Positions 27,436 to 36,817 of a DNA stretch of 64,000 bases are shown here, piece after piece; within the stretch, counting starts at the first letter, position 1, and each line of letters begins with the position of its first letter. Below the pieces are notes generated by a model, which was not told the DNA's origin, did not search any database, and was given only the letters and a program-made list of their open reading frames with translations. Source of the stretch: Stieleria tagensis (GTDB lineage Bacteria; Planctomycetota; Planctomycetia; Pirellulales; Pirellulaceae). The stretch covers positions 1-64,000 of the forward strand of contig NZ_JAMYFE010000042.1 of assembly GCF_024129865.1 (NCBI RefSeq), read 5' to 3'. The position numbers and the translations under genes were made by a program.

Positions 27436-28470
27436 ATGATTCGATTCTTCTGTAGTTTCTTGATGATGGCAGTGATGGCTGGCATCGCGCTCTGCGACGA
27501 ACCGTTTGCGAAGCTGGTGGCGGATGATTCGGATCGATTGACGGGGCAAGTCACGATTGAGGGTCGCGAATTGGCGATGCAACTGGTCGATCGAGATCAG
27601 GATGGCGACTACCGGGGCAGTGCCGATCGATTGATGATCGATTTGGACGGCGACGGACGCTTTCATCCTTTACGTGAGTTGTATGCCGCGCATCGCCCGC
27701 TGCGACTGCGTGGGTTCGACGCGGCGGAACACTACGAGTTGCTGTTATTGGAAAACCCCTGGCGGGCTCGGTTGATCCCGATTCAAGGGATGGGCGCTGT
27801 CAAAGCCCAATTGCAGGTGCTGCGAGATGACGCGGTGATTTCAAAACTGGAAGCGACCTTGGTGTCGCAAAGTGGAATCCATCGTATCATCGAATCGTTG
27901 AACGAACCGATTGAAATCCCCGTCGGCAGCTATCGTTTGGAGGATGTTTTGGTCGAAGCCGGTGACGGCCGGTATTGGTCGATTGGGTTCAGTAACTTCG
28001 ACAGTAGACTGGCGTATTCGATTGAGGTGACCGCGGATCAAATCACACCGTGTGAATTGCTGGGGCCCTTGAAGCTGGATGCAAAATTCAGCGGCGGCGC
28101 GTATCTAAAAGGCAAGCTGACGGTGCAGCCGCGGTTCGTCAGTGAGACGGGACTGACGCTGGTGCGTTGCCGGGTCGGCCAGCGAGAGCCGAGTGACGAG
28201 AGTCGATTGACGGCGTCGCTCGTGGATCTTGCCAATTCCGAAGAAGTGATCGATCGACGCAATTCGGGTTTTGCCTGTGGGTCCTTGTGTCCGGTCGCCT
28301 TTGAAGCCCATCAAGCAATTGATCCGCAAATGAATGTCGCGTTGCGCTTTGATATCGGTCCGCTCGGTGGCGTGATCCGTCATGTGGCTCCGGTGCGGTT
28401 GCCAGGTTACGAACGAATGGGAAATGCGGACGACTTATTGGAATTGACCAAAAGGACAAAAGATGAATAG
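27436..28470 (+). CDS. Secreted protein with EF-hand-like loops, unknown function
   Basis: The protein has 344 residues from the ATG at 27436, which has GGAGAA seven bases upstream and is followed directly by a signal peptide (FFCSFLMMAVMAGIALCDE). A longer ORF from 27376 would bury that signal. Residues about 50-75 contain two Asp-rich loops, DRDQDGDYRGSAD and DLDGDGRFHP, that look like calcium-binding loops. The rest is probably beta-rich and is not recognised. Its last eight bases overlap the next gene (ATGAATAG), so the two are likely made together and may act as an extracytoplasmic pair. Confidence 0.8.
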   Translation: MIRFFCSFLMMAVMAGIALCDEPFAKLVADDSDRLTGQVTIEGRELAMQLVDRDQDGDYRGSADRLMIDLDGDGRFHPLRELYAAHRPLRLRGFDAAEHYELLLLENPWRARLIPIQGMGAVKAQLQVLRDDAVISKLEATLVSQSGIHRIIESLNEPIEIPVGSYRLEDVLVEAGDGRYWSIGFSNFDSRLAYSIEVTADQITPCELLGPLKLDAKFSGGAYLKGKLTVQPRFVSETGLTLVRCRVGQREPSDESRLTASLVDLANSEEVIDRRNSGFACGSLCPVAFEAHQAIDPQMNVALRFDIGPLGGVIRHVAPVRLPGYERMGNADDLLELTKRTKDE

Positions 28471-31400
28471 TTCGGTTAGGCACCGCGGTTTGGCGGCACT
28501 GACGTTGATGTTTTGGATGGTCGCTCAGGCCGCATCAGCAGTCGCCGAGGTCGACTCCGGCAATTCCACGGTGGTGACTGTGCGTGTGGTCGATGAATCG
28601 GGGCAATCCATTAGCGACGCGGCGGTCAGTTTGGTGGGGTTGGTGGCACGAGCCGATGTCGGCATGTGGCATCAGACACCGGGCACTCTCGCGGTGCCAG
28701 CGGAGAACAGTGGTGACTACCAGGTTGCGATCGATCGCAGCCACGAACAATTCTTGCACCATGACCGCGTGCTATTGATTGTCGCATCACCGCAACGTGG
28801 AATGATCGCCCGCGAAGTTTTGCAGACACGCTTGCGTTGTGGCGTGCCGATCGAGATCGAACTTGACAAACATCCAGCGACTAAAATCCAGGTGGTGGAC
28901 GATCAGGGGGAACCGGTTGTCGGTGTACAGCTTGCACCAGCGGTATGGGGCAGCACTGCGATACCCAAATTTGAGGGGATGCCGGGGGCGGCTGCCACCG
29001 ACGACCAGGGAACGACGACCGCGACTTGGGTTGGCAATGCACCGCTGACCATGGTCTACGCATGGGGCGAATCAATCGGGTACCAGCGATTGCCGATCAC
29101 TCGCAGCGATGAGGGGGAACTGAGTGTCGTGACGATTCCGACCCGAGAAACCGAGGGACGCTGGACCGCGGAAACCGAACCGGCAGCCGATTCGGATTTT
29201 TTCAAAACAGAGATCACGGTTGTTTCGTCACCGCTGGAACTCACTTTCACTCAAGGTGCCAAGCAATCGTACAGCTGGGGAACCACACGACAGCGAACCG
29301 ATGGCACGCTGGAACCGATCCGAATCGCCTGGGGGCAATTGGTTTGTAATTCACAGATGCCCAACAGCGTCTCGTTGACAACCAAACATCAGCTCAGTTC
29401 CGTTCGTGCGATCGATGATGTCCAACCCTATGTCATTGAGTGGATCGATGGCATTCGTGTCCGCGGACAAATCGTGGACGAGCAAACCGGTGATCCGTTA
29501 TCCGGTGTCGCCATTTTGCAGTTCTCCTTTTCTCACGGTGATGCCATCACCGGTGATGACGGAACATTTCAATTGTGGTGTGCGCCGGGCGAGCGGATCA
29601 GCTATTTTCCATCGGACTACTTGGGACGGCACATCAAGGCCGGTGGATTTTATCTGTACCCCCAGGAGTTGCCGACCGATGGCAAACTGCAACTGGAACC
29701 CCAGCCGTTGCAACGCTGTTCGGCAGCGATCGGAAAAGTCATCGATCACCAGGGGGATCCGGTTGCCGCGGCAGAGATCGATTGTGAATACAAAGATGAA
29801 CGTTTTACAAAGACGCAAACGTTGTTCAGTGACGCCGACGGCACCTTTCCGTTTCTCGGCGTGCTAGAAAATGCAGCGGTGCAATTGACCGCACGCACTG
29901 GCCGAGCGATGACGGAGCAGCCTGAATCGGTGCAGTTGTCTGCCGAGGCCGAGGTGGAGCTAGCAATCAAGCCACGCCACGGTGTCGCGATTCGTGGTCG
30001 TGTCGTGACAGTCGACGGTCGTCCGATCAATCACGTCAGTGTGACCGTCCGCACGCCCCAGGTCTTTCAACAGGAACTTTACAATGGACGCGATTCAACC
30101 GCGGCGGATCTGTTCGACGCCGACGTGTCGATTGTCACCGATGACGATGGCATCTTTGTCTCGCCAGATGTGATCGATTGGCAACGCGAGGTGTCCGTCG
30201 AACTGCAGGCGGCGGGCTATCGCACCGCGGCCACCTACTGGCGAGACGCATCGGTCGCTGGGAAAGGCGAAACCGATTTGGATTTGGGGACGATCACGAT
30301 GTATCCGCAATGGAAAACCGTCGATCAAAACATTCAAGTGATTGATGCGGATTCAAAACAGCCACTCGCGAATGCAAAAATCGCTTGCCGCGGCGCGTAT
30401 GTCGAACACCAACGTCAACACAGCGATGCTGACGGCCAGGCTCGTTTTTCCATACCCGACAGCACCGCGGTGTTTGCGATTCATCAGGACGGATACCATC
30501 CGGCAGTCTTGGTGCGGCAGGCCGGTGAAATGCTTGGTCCGATCGAGTTGAAAGCGTCGAATGCGGGGCCGCTTTCGCCACCGCTGATAGCCACCGAATC
30601 GGAAAGCCGGCAAGTCGACGCGGCTGGTTTGGCCGGCCGGCTATTACAACGGTTTTCGAAACCGGGGCCAACCGACACCGTTCACCGGATTTCAAGCTAC
30701 TACCGTGCACTTTCGATCGCAGATTTTGAAACCGCACTGGGCGAACTCACGGTGCTGGCGGAGTCGCCTAATCTGAAATCCACCGTCGGTATGTTGTTGA
30801 CACAGATGGACTGGTTGGACGCCGCGCAGAGGAAGCGTGTGTTCCCGTTGCTCGGTGATGACGCTTCTTTCTACCATTCGATGACACTGGCTGATCGGTC
30901 GGTCGAGTCAGAGGAACGTCTTGAATTGCTCGGTGAGGCGTTGGTGTTGGCGCGCCAGCAGACCGGCGACAACGCGTTGGCCTCGATGGGGCGATTGGCG
31001 TCCAAATTATTGGAGCTCGGTGAAACCGAGATGGCGAAAGAACTCTTGAGCGATGCCTACACCGATCATCCAAAGTTGGCTGAAATATTATCGGCCGGCG
31101 AGCGTAAGAAGGATGCTGGTGTGGCTCGCGTATTTTTGCCGGTCTATGCCGTGGTCGATCCCCAGCGAGCATCGGAGTTGATTCGATTGACGGCCTATGC
31201 CGATGAGATCGATCGATTGCAAACTTTGGCGGTTCGCTTTGCCACTGAATACGGTGATCAGTCACCACAGTCATTGTGCAAACAATTGGGTTTGGATCAA
31301 TTGTCCTCGCGTGGGATGACCGGTGGTCACATGCAACTGAAACATCGCGACGCACAGCGAGGTTTGGCTTTGGCTGAGCTTTGTGACGATGGATTGGGCA

Positions 31401-31918
31401 AGGCCGATTTCTTGTTTGAACTGGCCAAGACGTCCGACGCGGATCTGGCGACGAAGAAAAAACTGGCTCGCCAGGCGCTGAAGATCATGCAGCAGCCCGT
31501 TGACGGAGCGATGATCCTGCAGCCACGGCATTGGCTGGCCGAGCGGATCGGCGACGTCGCCAAGTGGGATGTTGCATTGGCAGAAGAGTACCTGTTTGCA
31601 TCGATTTGGGTGGAAAACTCGTCCAGTCGCATCACACCATTTTTTCCTACTGCGACATTGGCCATCTTGCTTGCTCCGGTCAATCAGCAATTGGCCAAGG
31701 CGCTCGTCGAGCCCTGTTTTGAGGATTGGTCTTGGCTGTTTGCCGACCGGGATCAGTCGGTCATGTTTGCCCAAGCATTGCCACTGCATGCGGCCGCGGC
31801 GATCGATCCCGATTGGACCGTGGGTTTGATCGACAATTTGTTCGACAATCATCTGCATGAGAATGAGTCACGGAAGTTGTTGATTGTTTCAGGGATCGTG
31901 ACCTCGTTGGTCGATTGA
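28463..31918 (+). CDS. Large secreted protein with carboxypeptidase-regulatory-like repeats
   Basis: This 1151-residue protein has a signal peptide (ALTLMFWMVAQAASAVAEV). It contains several prealbumin-like/carboxypeptidase-regulatory-type beta modules: TVRVVDESGQSISDAAVSL (about 35-55), VRGQIVDEQTGDPLSGVAI (about 333-352), AIRGRVVTVDGRPINHVSV (about 510-530) and IQVIDADSKQPLANAKI (about 620-640). From about 720 the protein becomes helical (repeated Leu/Ala pairs, as in EEAL or KKLARQALKIM), perhaps TPR-like. The mix suggests a surface or periplasmic scaffold, which is inferred. The start has AAAGGA just upstream and overlaps the preceding gene by eight bases. Confidence 0.82.
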   Translation: MNSSVRHRGLAALTLMFWMVAQAASAVAEVDSGNSTVVTVRVVDESGQSISDAAVSLVGLVARADVGMWHQTPGTLAVPAENSGDYQVAIDRSHEQFLHHDRVLLIVASPQRGMIAREVLQTRLRCGVPIEIELDKHPATKIQVVDDQGEPVVGVQLAPAVWGSTAIPKFEGMPGAAATDDQGTTTATWVGNAPLTMVYAWGESIGYQRLPITRSDEGELSVVTIPTRETEGRWTAETEPAADSDFFKTEITVVSSPLELTFTQGAKQSYSWGTTRQRTDGTLEPIRIAWGQLVCNSQMPNSVSLTTKHQLSSVRAIDDVQPYVIEWIDGIRVRGQIVDEQTGDPLSGVAILQFSFSHGDAITGDDGTFQLWCAPGERISYFPSDYLGRHIKAGGFYLYPQELPTDGKLQLEPQPLQRCSAAIGKVIDHQGDPVAAAEIDCEYKDERFTKTQTLFSDADGTFPFLGVLENAAVQLTARTGRAMTEQPESVQLSAEAEVELAIKPRHGVAIRGRVVTVDGRPINHVSVTVRTPQVFQQELYNGRDSTAADLFDADVSIVTDDDGIFVSPDVIDWQREVSVELQAAGYRTAATYWRDASVAGKGETDLDLGTITMYPQWKTVDQNIQVIDADSKQPLANAKIACRGAYVEHQRQHSDADGQARFSIPDSTAVFAIHQDGYHPAVLVRQAGEMLGPIELKASNAGPLSPPLIATESESRQVDAAGLAGRLLQRFSKPGPTDTVHRISSYYRALSIADFETALGELTVLAESPNLKSTVGMLLTQMDWLDAAQRKRVFPLLGDDASFYHSMTLADRSVESEERLELLGEALVLARQQTGDNALASMGRLASKLLELGETEMAKELLSDAYTDHPKLAEILSAGERKKDAGVARVFLPVYAVVDPQRASELIRLTAYADEIDRLQTLAVRFATEYGDQSPQSLCKQLGLDQLSSRGMTGGHMQLKHRDAQRGLALAELCDDGLGKADFLFELAKTSDADLATKKKLARQALKIMQQPVDGAMILQPRHWLAERIGDVAKWDVALAEEYLFASIWVENSSSRITPFFPTATLAILLAPVNQQLAKALVEPCFEDWSWLFADRDQSVMFAQALPLHAAAAIDPDWTVGLIDNLFDNHLHENESRKLLIVSGIVTSLVD

Positions 31919-32008
31919 TACAGCGGCGGAAGAATCTCGTTAAAATTGTTGTTTTCCGCGGCGGTGGGGATCCCCTGCCGGCAACAGTTGCCATGAGATG
32001 AAATCGTT

Positions 32009-32644
32009 TTGGAATTAAATTCACCAACGGATCCAGACCAGTCGCCGAGTCGGATGGAGCGACTGATCGATGCTGCGCGGGGGGGAGATGCCGATGCGCT
32101 CGGCGAATTGTTGTCGAACTATCGCAAATACGTGGTCTTTTTGGCCCGCAGCCAGTGGCATCACCATCTGCAGGGCAAAGCGGATCCGTCGGACCTTGCT
32201 CAGGAAGTTTTTCTGGCGGCGCATGGAAACATCGCCGATTTTCGCGGCCAAACCGCCGAGGAATTTGCCGGTTGGTTGCGAGGCATTTTGTCGAACATCC
32301 TGGCAATGCATGTGCGGAAGTTTTTGGGGACTCAGAAACGGGATCCACGACTGGAACGGCAGCTGAATCAAAGTCTGTCCAATGCGACAGGTTTTCTGCA
32401 GTCGCAGATCGCCGGCGACGCGACATCGCCAAGCCAGCACTTTGCCCGTCACGAGGCCTTTCTGCAGTTGGCTGATGCGCTTGAAGCACTGCCTGAAGAT
32501 TACCGCCGCGTGATCGTGCTGCGTCACGTCGATGGGCTGCCGTTTTCCGAAGTGGCAAAACAAATGGATCGCAGTGTTGACAGCGTTGAAAAGCTGTGGG
32601 TGCGAGGCTTGAGCAAATTGAAACAGACGATGGGTGCAAAATGA
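32009..32644 (+). CDS. ECF-type RNA polymerase sigma factor (kinase-coupled, second pair)
   Basis: This 211-residue sigma factor has region 2 (ARGGDADALGELLSNYRKYV, DPSDLAQEVFLAAHGNIADF) and region 4 (LPEDYRRVIVLRHVDGLPF, SEVAKQMDRSVDSVEKLW). Downstream comes a Ser/Thr kinase whose ATG overlaps this stop (ATGA), so the pair is translationally coupled. The start is uncertain: TTG at 32009 gives a 15-residue leader before MERLIDAARGG, and ATG at 32054 would begin exactly at region 2. I prefer the longer form because region 2 rarely starts at residue 1. This is the third ECF factor in the window. Confidence 0.88.
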   Translation: MELNSPTDPDQSPSRMERLIDAARGGDADALGELLSNYRKYVVFLARSQWHHHLQGKADPSDLAQEVFLAAHGNIADFRGQTAEEFAGWLRGILSNILAMHVRKFLGTQKRDPRLERQLNQSLSNATGFLQSQIAGDATSPSQHFARHEAFLQLADALEALPEDYRRVIVLRHVDGLPFSEVAKQMDRSVDSVEKLWVRGLSKLKQTMGAK

Positions 32645-35043
32645 ACCAATTGGACGACACTCATGATGGTCGTGTGATCGCCGCGGTGAAGTACTACATG
32701 CAGTTGCAGGAGGAGGGGAATGCTCCGTCGACGGAATCATTCTTGCAGCAATACACCGAGATTGCGGACAAGCTGCGGCCGGCGCTCGAAGGATTGATGA
32801 TGGTCCATCGCGCTGCCGATCCCAAACCGGCAGGTTTGATTGCACCGGATGCGGAGTTCATGGCCAAACCGATCGGCGATTTTCAAATCGTCGGTGAACT
32901 CGGCCGCGGCGGAATGGGCGTGGTTTACGAAGCGATCCAGCTTTCGCTTGGGCGCCACGTGGCGTTGAAGGTATTGCCAATGGCGAGCGGGTTGGATGAA
33001 ATCCGTTTGCAGCGATTCCGAAACGAAGCACATGCCGCGGCTGCATTGCATCATACGAACATTGTGCCTGTTTACGCGGTGGGCAGCGATCGTGGGATTC
33101 ATTACTACGCGATGCAGTTGATCGACGGCAGCACACTGGCCGATTTGATCGCAACGATGTTGGATGCCCAATCGGGGGCCGGATCGGCCGCCAACAGCGC
33201 GGGCGGCGAGAAGTCGTCGAAATCGGGGCCGCAGAACGATACGATCGCACGGCATTCGACACTACTGAGCGATGGGACGGCGAGCCGCGGTCGCTACTAC
33301 CGTTCGGTGGTGAAGATGGTTCAGCAGGCTGCCATGGCGATCGAACACGCGCACCAGTACGGCGTCGTTCATCGAGACATTAAACCGGCGAACTTGTTGC
33401 TGGATTCCAGCGGCAAGATCTGGGTCACGGACTTTGGATTGGCACAGGTCCAAGCCGACCAGACTCAGTTGACTCGCACCGGTGACCCGATGGGAACGCT
33501 GCGTTACATGAGCCCGGAACAGGCCGCCGGGCGTCGTGATCAACTGGATCATCGCACCGACATTTATTCCCTTGGTGTGACGCTGTATGAATTGTTGACT
33601 TTGCAGCCGGCCATCGACGGCGACGGCTATCGTGAAATGCTAAACAAGGTCGCGTTGTATGATCCGCCCGCGCCGAGGTCGATCGATCCTCAACTGCCGA
33701 CCGAACTCGACACAATCGTCCGCAAAGCGATCGCAAAAACCCCCTCTGAACGCTACAGCAGTGCCGGGGCGCTGGCCGACGATTTGCAGGCCTGGATCGA
33801 TGACAAACCGATCGCCGCCAAGCCGCCATCGTTGTTGGAACGCCTGGCCAAATGGCGACGCCGCAACAGTGGACTGGTGGCTGTTGCCAGCGGATTGTTG
33901 TTGTTGGTAACACTCGGTTTGTTGGCCACCACGTTGGTGATTTGGAATGAACAGCGACACACCGCCCAGGCACTCGGTCGCGAGATGCAGCAACGCATCC
34001 AAGCCCAACGGAGTTTTGACCAAGCCCTCTCGGCAGTCGATACGTTCAGCAATCTCAGCGAAAGTGAATTGGCCTATCATCCGGATCTGCAAGATTTACG
34101 ACGTAGTTTTTTGGAAACGTCGTTGGCGTTCTACAAGGATTTCTTGAATGACCGCGCTGATGATCCGGCATTGGCTCAGGAACTCTCAGCGAGCTCGGCA
34201 AGAGTGCAGCAAATGGTGGACGAGTTGCAGGTGCTGGATAATATTGCACCGCTGTTGCAGCTGAATCAGCGGAGCGTTCAAGACGAGCTGGGGATCGACG
34301 ATCAGTTGGCCTATCAGATTGAACAAGGTGTTGACCAGTTCCGCGACCAGCGAGAGTCCTTGGCCAATCGCTACGTTGGCGGACTCGCCGGCGAAAATGA
34401 TCAGATGTCTGAGTTGGTCAACGATTTTGATGCGTTCATCAGCGACAAACTCTCAGACCAACAGCTCAACCGATTGCGCCAAATCTCGCGTCAGCGGCGG
34501 TTGCCATTCACGTTTAAGACTTCCGAGGTGGTTGCGGCGCTGGGTTTAACACGTCAGCAACGTGATGAAATTAATCGCATCATCGAACAGACGCGTCCGA
34601 ACCCCGGCGGCAGACCCGATGGACCGGATGATTTTAGGGACGGTCCACGGGGTGATCGCCCAGGGGAATTTCGCCGACGGCCGCCGCCGGGCGACGGCCC
34701 GCCGTCGGGTAGGGTGCCAGAGGGGCCGCGACCACCGGAATTTTTCGACGGCCGCCGCCCGCCCGATGGGCCTTGGCGACCGGAATTTGGCGGTCGGCGT
34801 CCTCCGGACGGTCCAGGCCCCCGCGGATTTGACGATCGGGGATTTGACGATCGGGGCCCACCGGGTGGACCGCCGCAGCGAAGTCATGATGATCGCAGAC
34901 CACCACTGCGAGAATCGGTGCGTTTAGCAGCAACGAAAATCACGGTGGCGGAGATCGTGAAAATTTTGACGCCTCAGCAGCGAGCCACCTGGAACGAGTT
35001 GATCGGCGAGCCATTCGATGATGACGCGGGCGGATCGCGTTGA
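32641..35043 (+). CDS. Ser/Thr kinase with membrane segment and Pro/Gly/Arg-rich tail
   Basis: This 800-residue kinase has a short N-terminal segment like those of other planctomycete sigma-coupled kinases. The kinase domain runs from about residue 80 to 390, with GRGGMGVVYEA (88-98), Lys110 in VALK, HRDIKPANLLL (Asp246), DFG (264-266) and SPEQ. A single membrane segment lies at about 412-434 (LVAVASGLLLLVTLGLLATT), followed by a helical sensor-like region to about 650. Residues about 655-755 are low complexity, rich in RPPDGP and FDDRG motifs, and a short ordered end follows. The tail may be extracytoplasmic, but its function is unknown. It overlaps the upstream sigma gene by four bases. Confidence 0.92.
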   Translation: MNQLDDTHDGRVIAAVKYYMQLQEEGNAPSTESFLQQYTEIADKLRPALEGLMMVHRAADPKPAGLIAPDAEFMAKPIGDFQIVGELGRGGMGVVYEAIQLSLGRHVALKVLPMASGLDEIRLQRFRNEAHAAAALHHTNIVPVYAVGSDRGIHYYAMQLIDGSTLADLIATMLDAQSGAGSAANSAGGEKSSKSGPQNDTIARHSTLLSDGTASRGRYYRSVVKMVQQAAMAIEHAHQYGVVHRDIKPANLLLDSSGKIWVTDFGLAQVQADQTQLTRTGDPMGTLRYMSPEQAAGRRDQLDHRTDIYSLGVTLYELLTLQPAIDGDGYREMLNKVALYDPPAPRSIDPQLPTELDTIVRKAIAKTPSERYSSAGALADDLQAWIDDKPIAAKPPSLLERLAKWRRRNSGLVAVASGLLLLVTLGLLATTLVIWNEQRHTAQALGREMQQRIQAQRSFDQALSAVDTFSNLSESELAYHPDLQDLRRSFLETSLAFYKDFLNDRADDPALAQELSASSARVQQMVDELQVLDNIAPLLQLNQRSVQDELGIDDQLAYQIEQGVDQFRDQRESLANRYVGGLAGENDQMSELVNDFDAFISDKLSDQQLNRLRQISRQRRLPFTFKTSEVVAALGLTRQQRDEINRIIEQTRPNPGGRPDGPDDFRDGPRGDRPGEFRRRPPPGDGPPSGRVPEGPRPPEFFDGRRPPDGPWRPEFGGRRPPDGPGPRGFDDRGFDDRGPPGGPPQRSHDDRRPPLRESVRLAATKITVAEIVKILTPQQRATWNELIGEPFDDDAGGSR

Positions 35044-35078
35044 CCCTTTGCTGTCACTGGCCTCTGCGAGGCCGGTCG

Positions 35079-35131
35079 GTTGGAATTGCTGCGCCGGTTT
35101 CGTTCCGGCACGCTGAAGCGTGAACTCCAAC
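35079..35131. repeat. Inverted repeat with internal palindrome
   Basis: GTTGGAATT (35079-35087) and AACTCCAAC (35123-35131) pair at 8 of 9 positions around a loop holding a second palindrome, CACGCT-GA-AGCGTG (35109-35122). It lies 35 bases after the kinase stop and upstream of the hairpin at 35152. It may be a repetitive intergenic element or a transcription terminator between convergent genes. Confidence 0.5.
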
Positions 35132-35151
35132 GGTGACTGGCCAAGCCCCGC

Positions 35152-35205
35152 TGGTGTGGAGGATTTATCCGACTTGCTAACCGGTCGGATGAATCCTCCA
35201 CACCA
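35152..35205. repeat. Dispersed hairpin (copy 2)
   Basis: The 22-base arms at 35152-35173 and 35184-35205 are complementary except at one position, with a 10-base loop. The arm core TGGAGGATTTATCCGAC matches the hairpin at 13406-13441. It lies in the 282-base gap between the converging kinase (+) and DUF4956 (-) genes, where a bidirectional terminator would be expected. The two copies differ in loop length (0 against 10 bases). Confidence 0.7.
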
Positions 35206-35325
35206 ACACCAGCGAACTAACAGGGGGACACAGCCCATTGATGCTAACCGATCCGATCGCCAGTCCTGTGAGGCCGGCGGGTTTTACTAAAGCGTGGGAT
35301 CGACGGAGCGATCCACGACACTGCG

Positions 35326-36006
35326 CTACAACACTTTGGTCGCCACCGATTCGACCATTGGAAGCGTGTTGATCGCGGCGATCAATTCGACGGGGTTGGT
35401 TTCCGGTTGTGGCCAGATGCGATAGACCAGTTCCATGGCTGCACCACGCCTAGTCGTCTCGGCCGAAATCAACTGAAACCGTTTGGAGAGTCGCTGCAGT
35501 TCTGGTTCCCATCCCCGATTGGCGCTCAATCCGACCTGCATCGTCAATCGCCAGTTATCGCTGCCGTCTGGCCCATCGGTTTCCGAGTCAAGCTGATCGA
35601 CAGACGGTGAATTGATGTACGTTGCCAATGCCACCACCGCCATCCCGATTGCAGCGACCCAATACTGTCCAGCGCCGATCGCCATCCCGCCGACCACCGC
35701 AGCGAGTACAAATGCCACGTCGCGGGTCGCCGGTACGGCAGTGCGAAACCGCACGATCGACAACGCCCCAACCAAGCTGAACGCACGGGCGATGTTGTCG
35801 CCAATGATCTGGGTAGCCATCGCAATCAAGATGCTCATCAGCACCAGCGTCAGCGTCAACGTGTCCGGTGTTCCAGCAGGTTTCTTGCTGCGCGCAAGCA
35901 GGGCAACCAAATAGCCACAAAACCAGGCCAGCACCAGTCGCGTGGCTAACACCGGAACTGCGGGATGAACATCGGTGGTTGAAAAGGTAGTGAACCACTC
36001 AGGCAT
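35326..36006 (-). CDS. DUF4956 membrane protein
   Basis: This 226-residue protein has about four N-terminal hydrophobic segments (ATRLVLAWFCGYLVALL, LTLVLMSILIAMATQII, FVLAAVVGGMAIGAG and AAIGMAVVALATYI) and the family signature RAFSLVGALSIVRFRTAV followed by a TRD. The cytoplasmic C-terminus (about 145-226) is small and mixed alpha/beta. DUF4956 genes typically accompany VTC-domain and CotH genes, as here. The ATG at 36006 overlaps the VTC stop by eight bases; upstream extension to 36099 is not supported. The function is unknown but may involve moving or sensing polymer or metal across the membrane. Confidence 0.9.
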   Translation of the reverse strand: MPEWFTTFSTTDVHPAVPVLATRLVLAWFCGYLVALLARSKKPAGTPDTLTLTLVLMSILIAMATQIIGDNIARAFSLVGALSIVRFRTAVPATRDVAFVLAAVVGGMAIGAGQYWVAAIGMAVVALATYINSPSVDQLDSETDGPDGSDNWRLTMQVGLSANRGWEPELQRLSKRFQLISAETTRRGAAMELVYRIWPQPETNPVELIAAINTLPMVESVATKVL

Positions 36007-36817
36007 CGAGCGTGTACTCCGAAGCGTGTTGTTGTTGTGGCGCCGCTGCAATCGCTCGGTAGAGCGAATGGGGGATCTCTGGCACGATGTCGGTGGCAAC
36101 CAACGCCGCCCGATATTTGGAAAACCCGGTGCCAGGGATCACGAACTGAGTGAGCAATTGTTTAAAAAGCGAGGGCATTTGATCGTGGAATTTCAGCTCC
36201 AGGACTTCATAGTGGCCGAATGAGACCGCGGGACATAAGGGGGCGCCAGATTCAGTTGCCACGTTCCAGCCGTCGATGGGCCTCGCTTTCATCTGGCTGT
36301 CGATGGTCAAACGCAAAGTTTCCTGTCCCACCACTCTGGTTCGCGCGAATCGGCGATAGGCAATTTGAATTGCCGGCAACAGGTGGCGTTCTGTGACCCG
36401 CTGCAGAAACCAATCGCCACACCAGGCGGGGTGCTCGGTATTCGGCGACGCTTGATCGGCCGTCCCAGCACTGATCGCGGTCAGCCGCGGGGTCAGATCG
36501 TCTGGCGAAACCGGTGTGCGATTTTTGCGCACGACCAGCTGTTTTTTGCGTTTGGTTTCCAGCCACAGCATGGCATCGTTTCCATACCGCCGGATACGGT
36601 GTTTCGAATTGCCGACCACACCGGTGCGATGAAATAAGTCCAGTTCGGGTGTGTCCAGGTACAGCGTGTTGATGTCATAGGAATCATCGGATTCACTGTT
36701 GCAGTGGGCATCGCTGTCGAGGTGCTCACGAGCCCAGGATTTGACCTGGGCCGACCGCTCGGCATCGAGCAAGAACTTCATTTCGATTCGTTGAAGGCTA
36801 TTTTCTGACATTTTCAC
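35999..36817 (-). CDS. VTC-domain polyphosphate polymerase-like protein
   Basis: This 272-residue protein has the triphosphate tunnel-type VTC core: RIEMKFLLD (the ExK entry motif), YDINTLYLDTPE, KHRIRRYG, WLETKRKKQLVVRKNR, IAYRRFARTR and VLELKFHDQ. These are the basic and acidic residues that bind phosphate chains in yeast VTC4, so polyphosphate synthesis or binding is plausible, but activity is inferred. No SPX or membrane domain is present. The start is a GTG at 36817 overlapping the CotH stop by four bases (GTGA); an in-frame ATG at 36811 is the alternative. The arrangement CotH-VTC-DUF4956 is conserved in many bacteria. Confidence 0.9.
   Translation of the reverse strand: MKMSENSLQRIEMKFLLDAERSAQVKSWAREHLDSDAHCNSESDDSYDINTLYLDTPELDLFHRTGVVGNSKHRIRRYGNDAMLWLETKRKKQLVVRKNRTPVSPDDLTPRLTAISAGTADQASPNTEHPAWCGDWFLQRVTERHLLPAIQIAYRRFARTRVVGQETLRLTIDSQMKARPIDGWNVATESGAPLCPAVSFGHYEVLELKFHDQMPSLFKQLLTQFVIPGTGFSKYRAALVATDIVPEIPHSLYRAIAAAPQQQHASEYTLDA

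Noticed and set aside
31761-32660. 299-codon minus-strand ORF over the sigma factor
   Set aside because: The opposite strand carries a clear sigma factor with both domains; this ORF has no family character.
34600-34900. GC-rich Pro/Gly/Arg repeats in the second kinase as possible recombination hot spot
   Set aside because: The sequence is irregular and in frame; it is better explained as a low-complexity protein tail.
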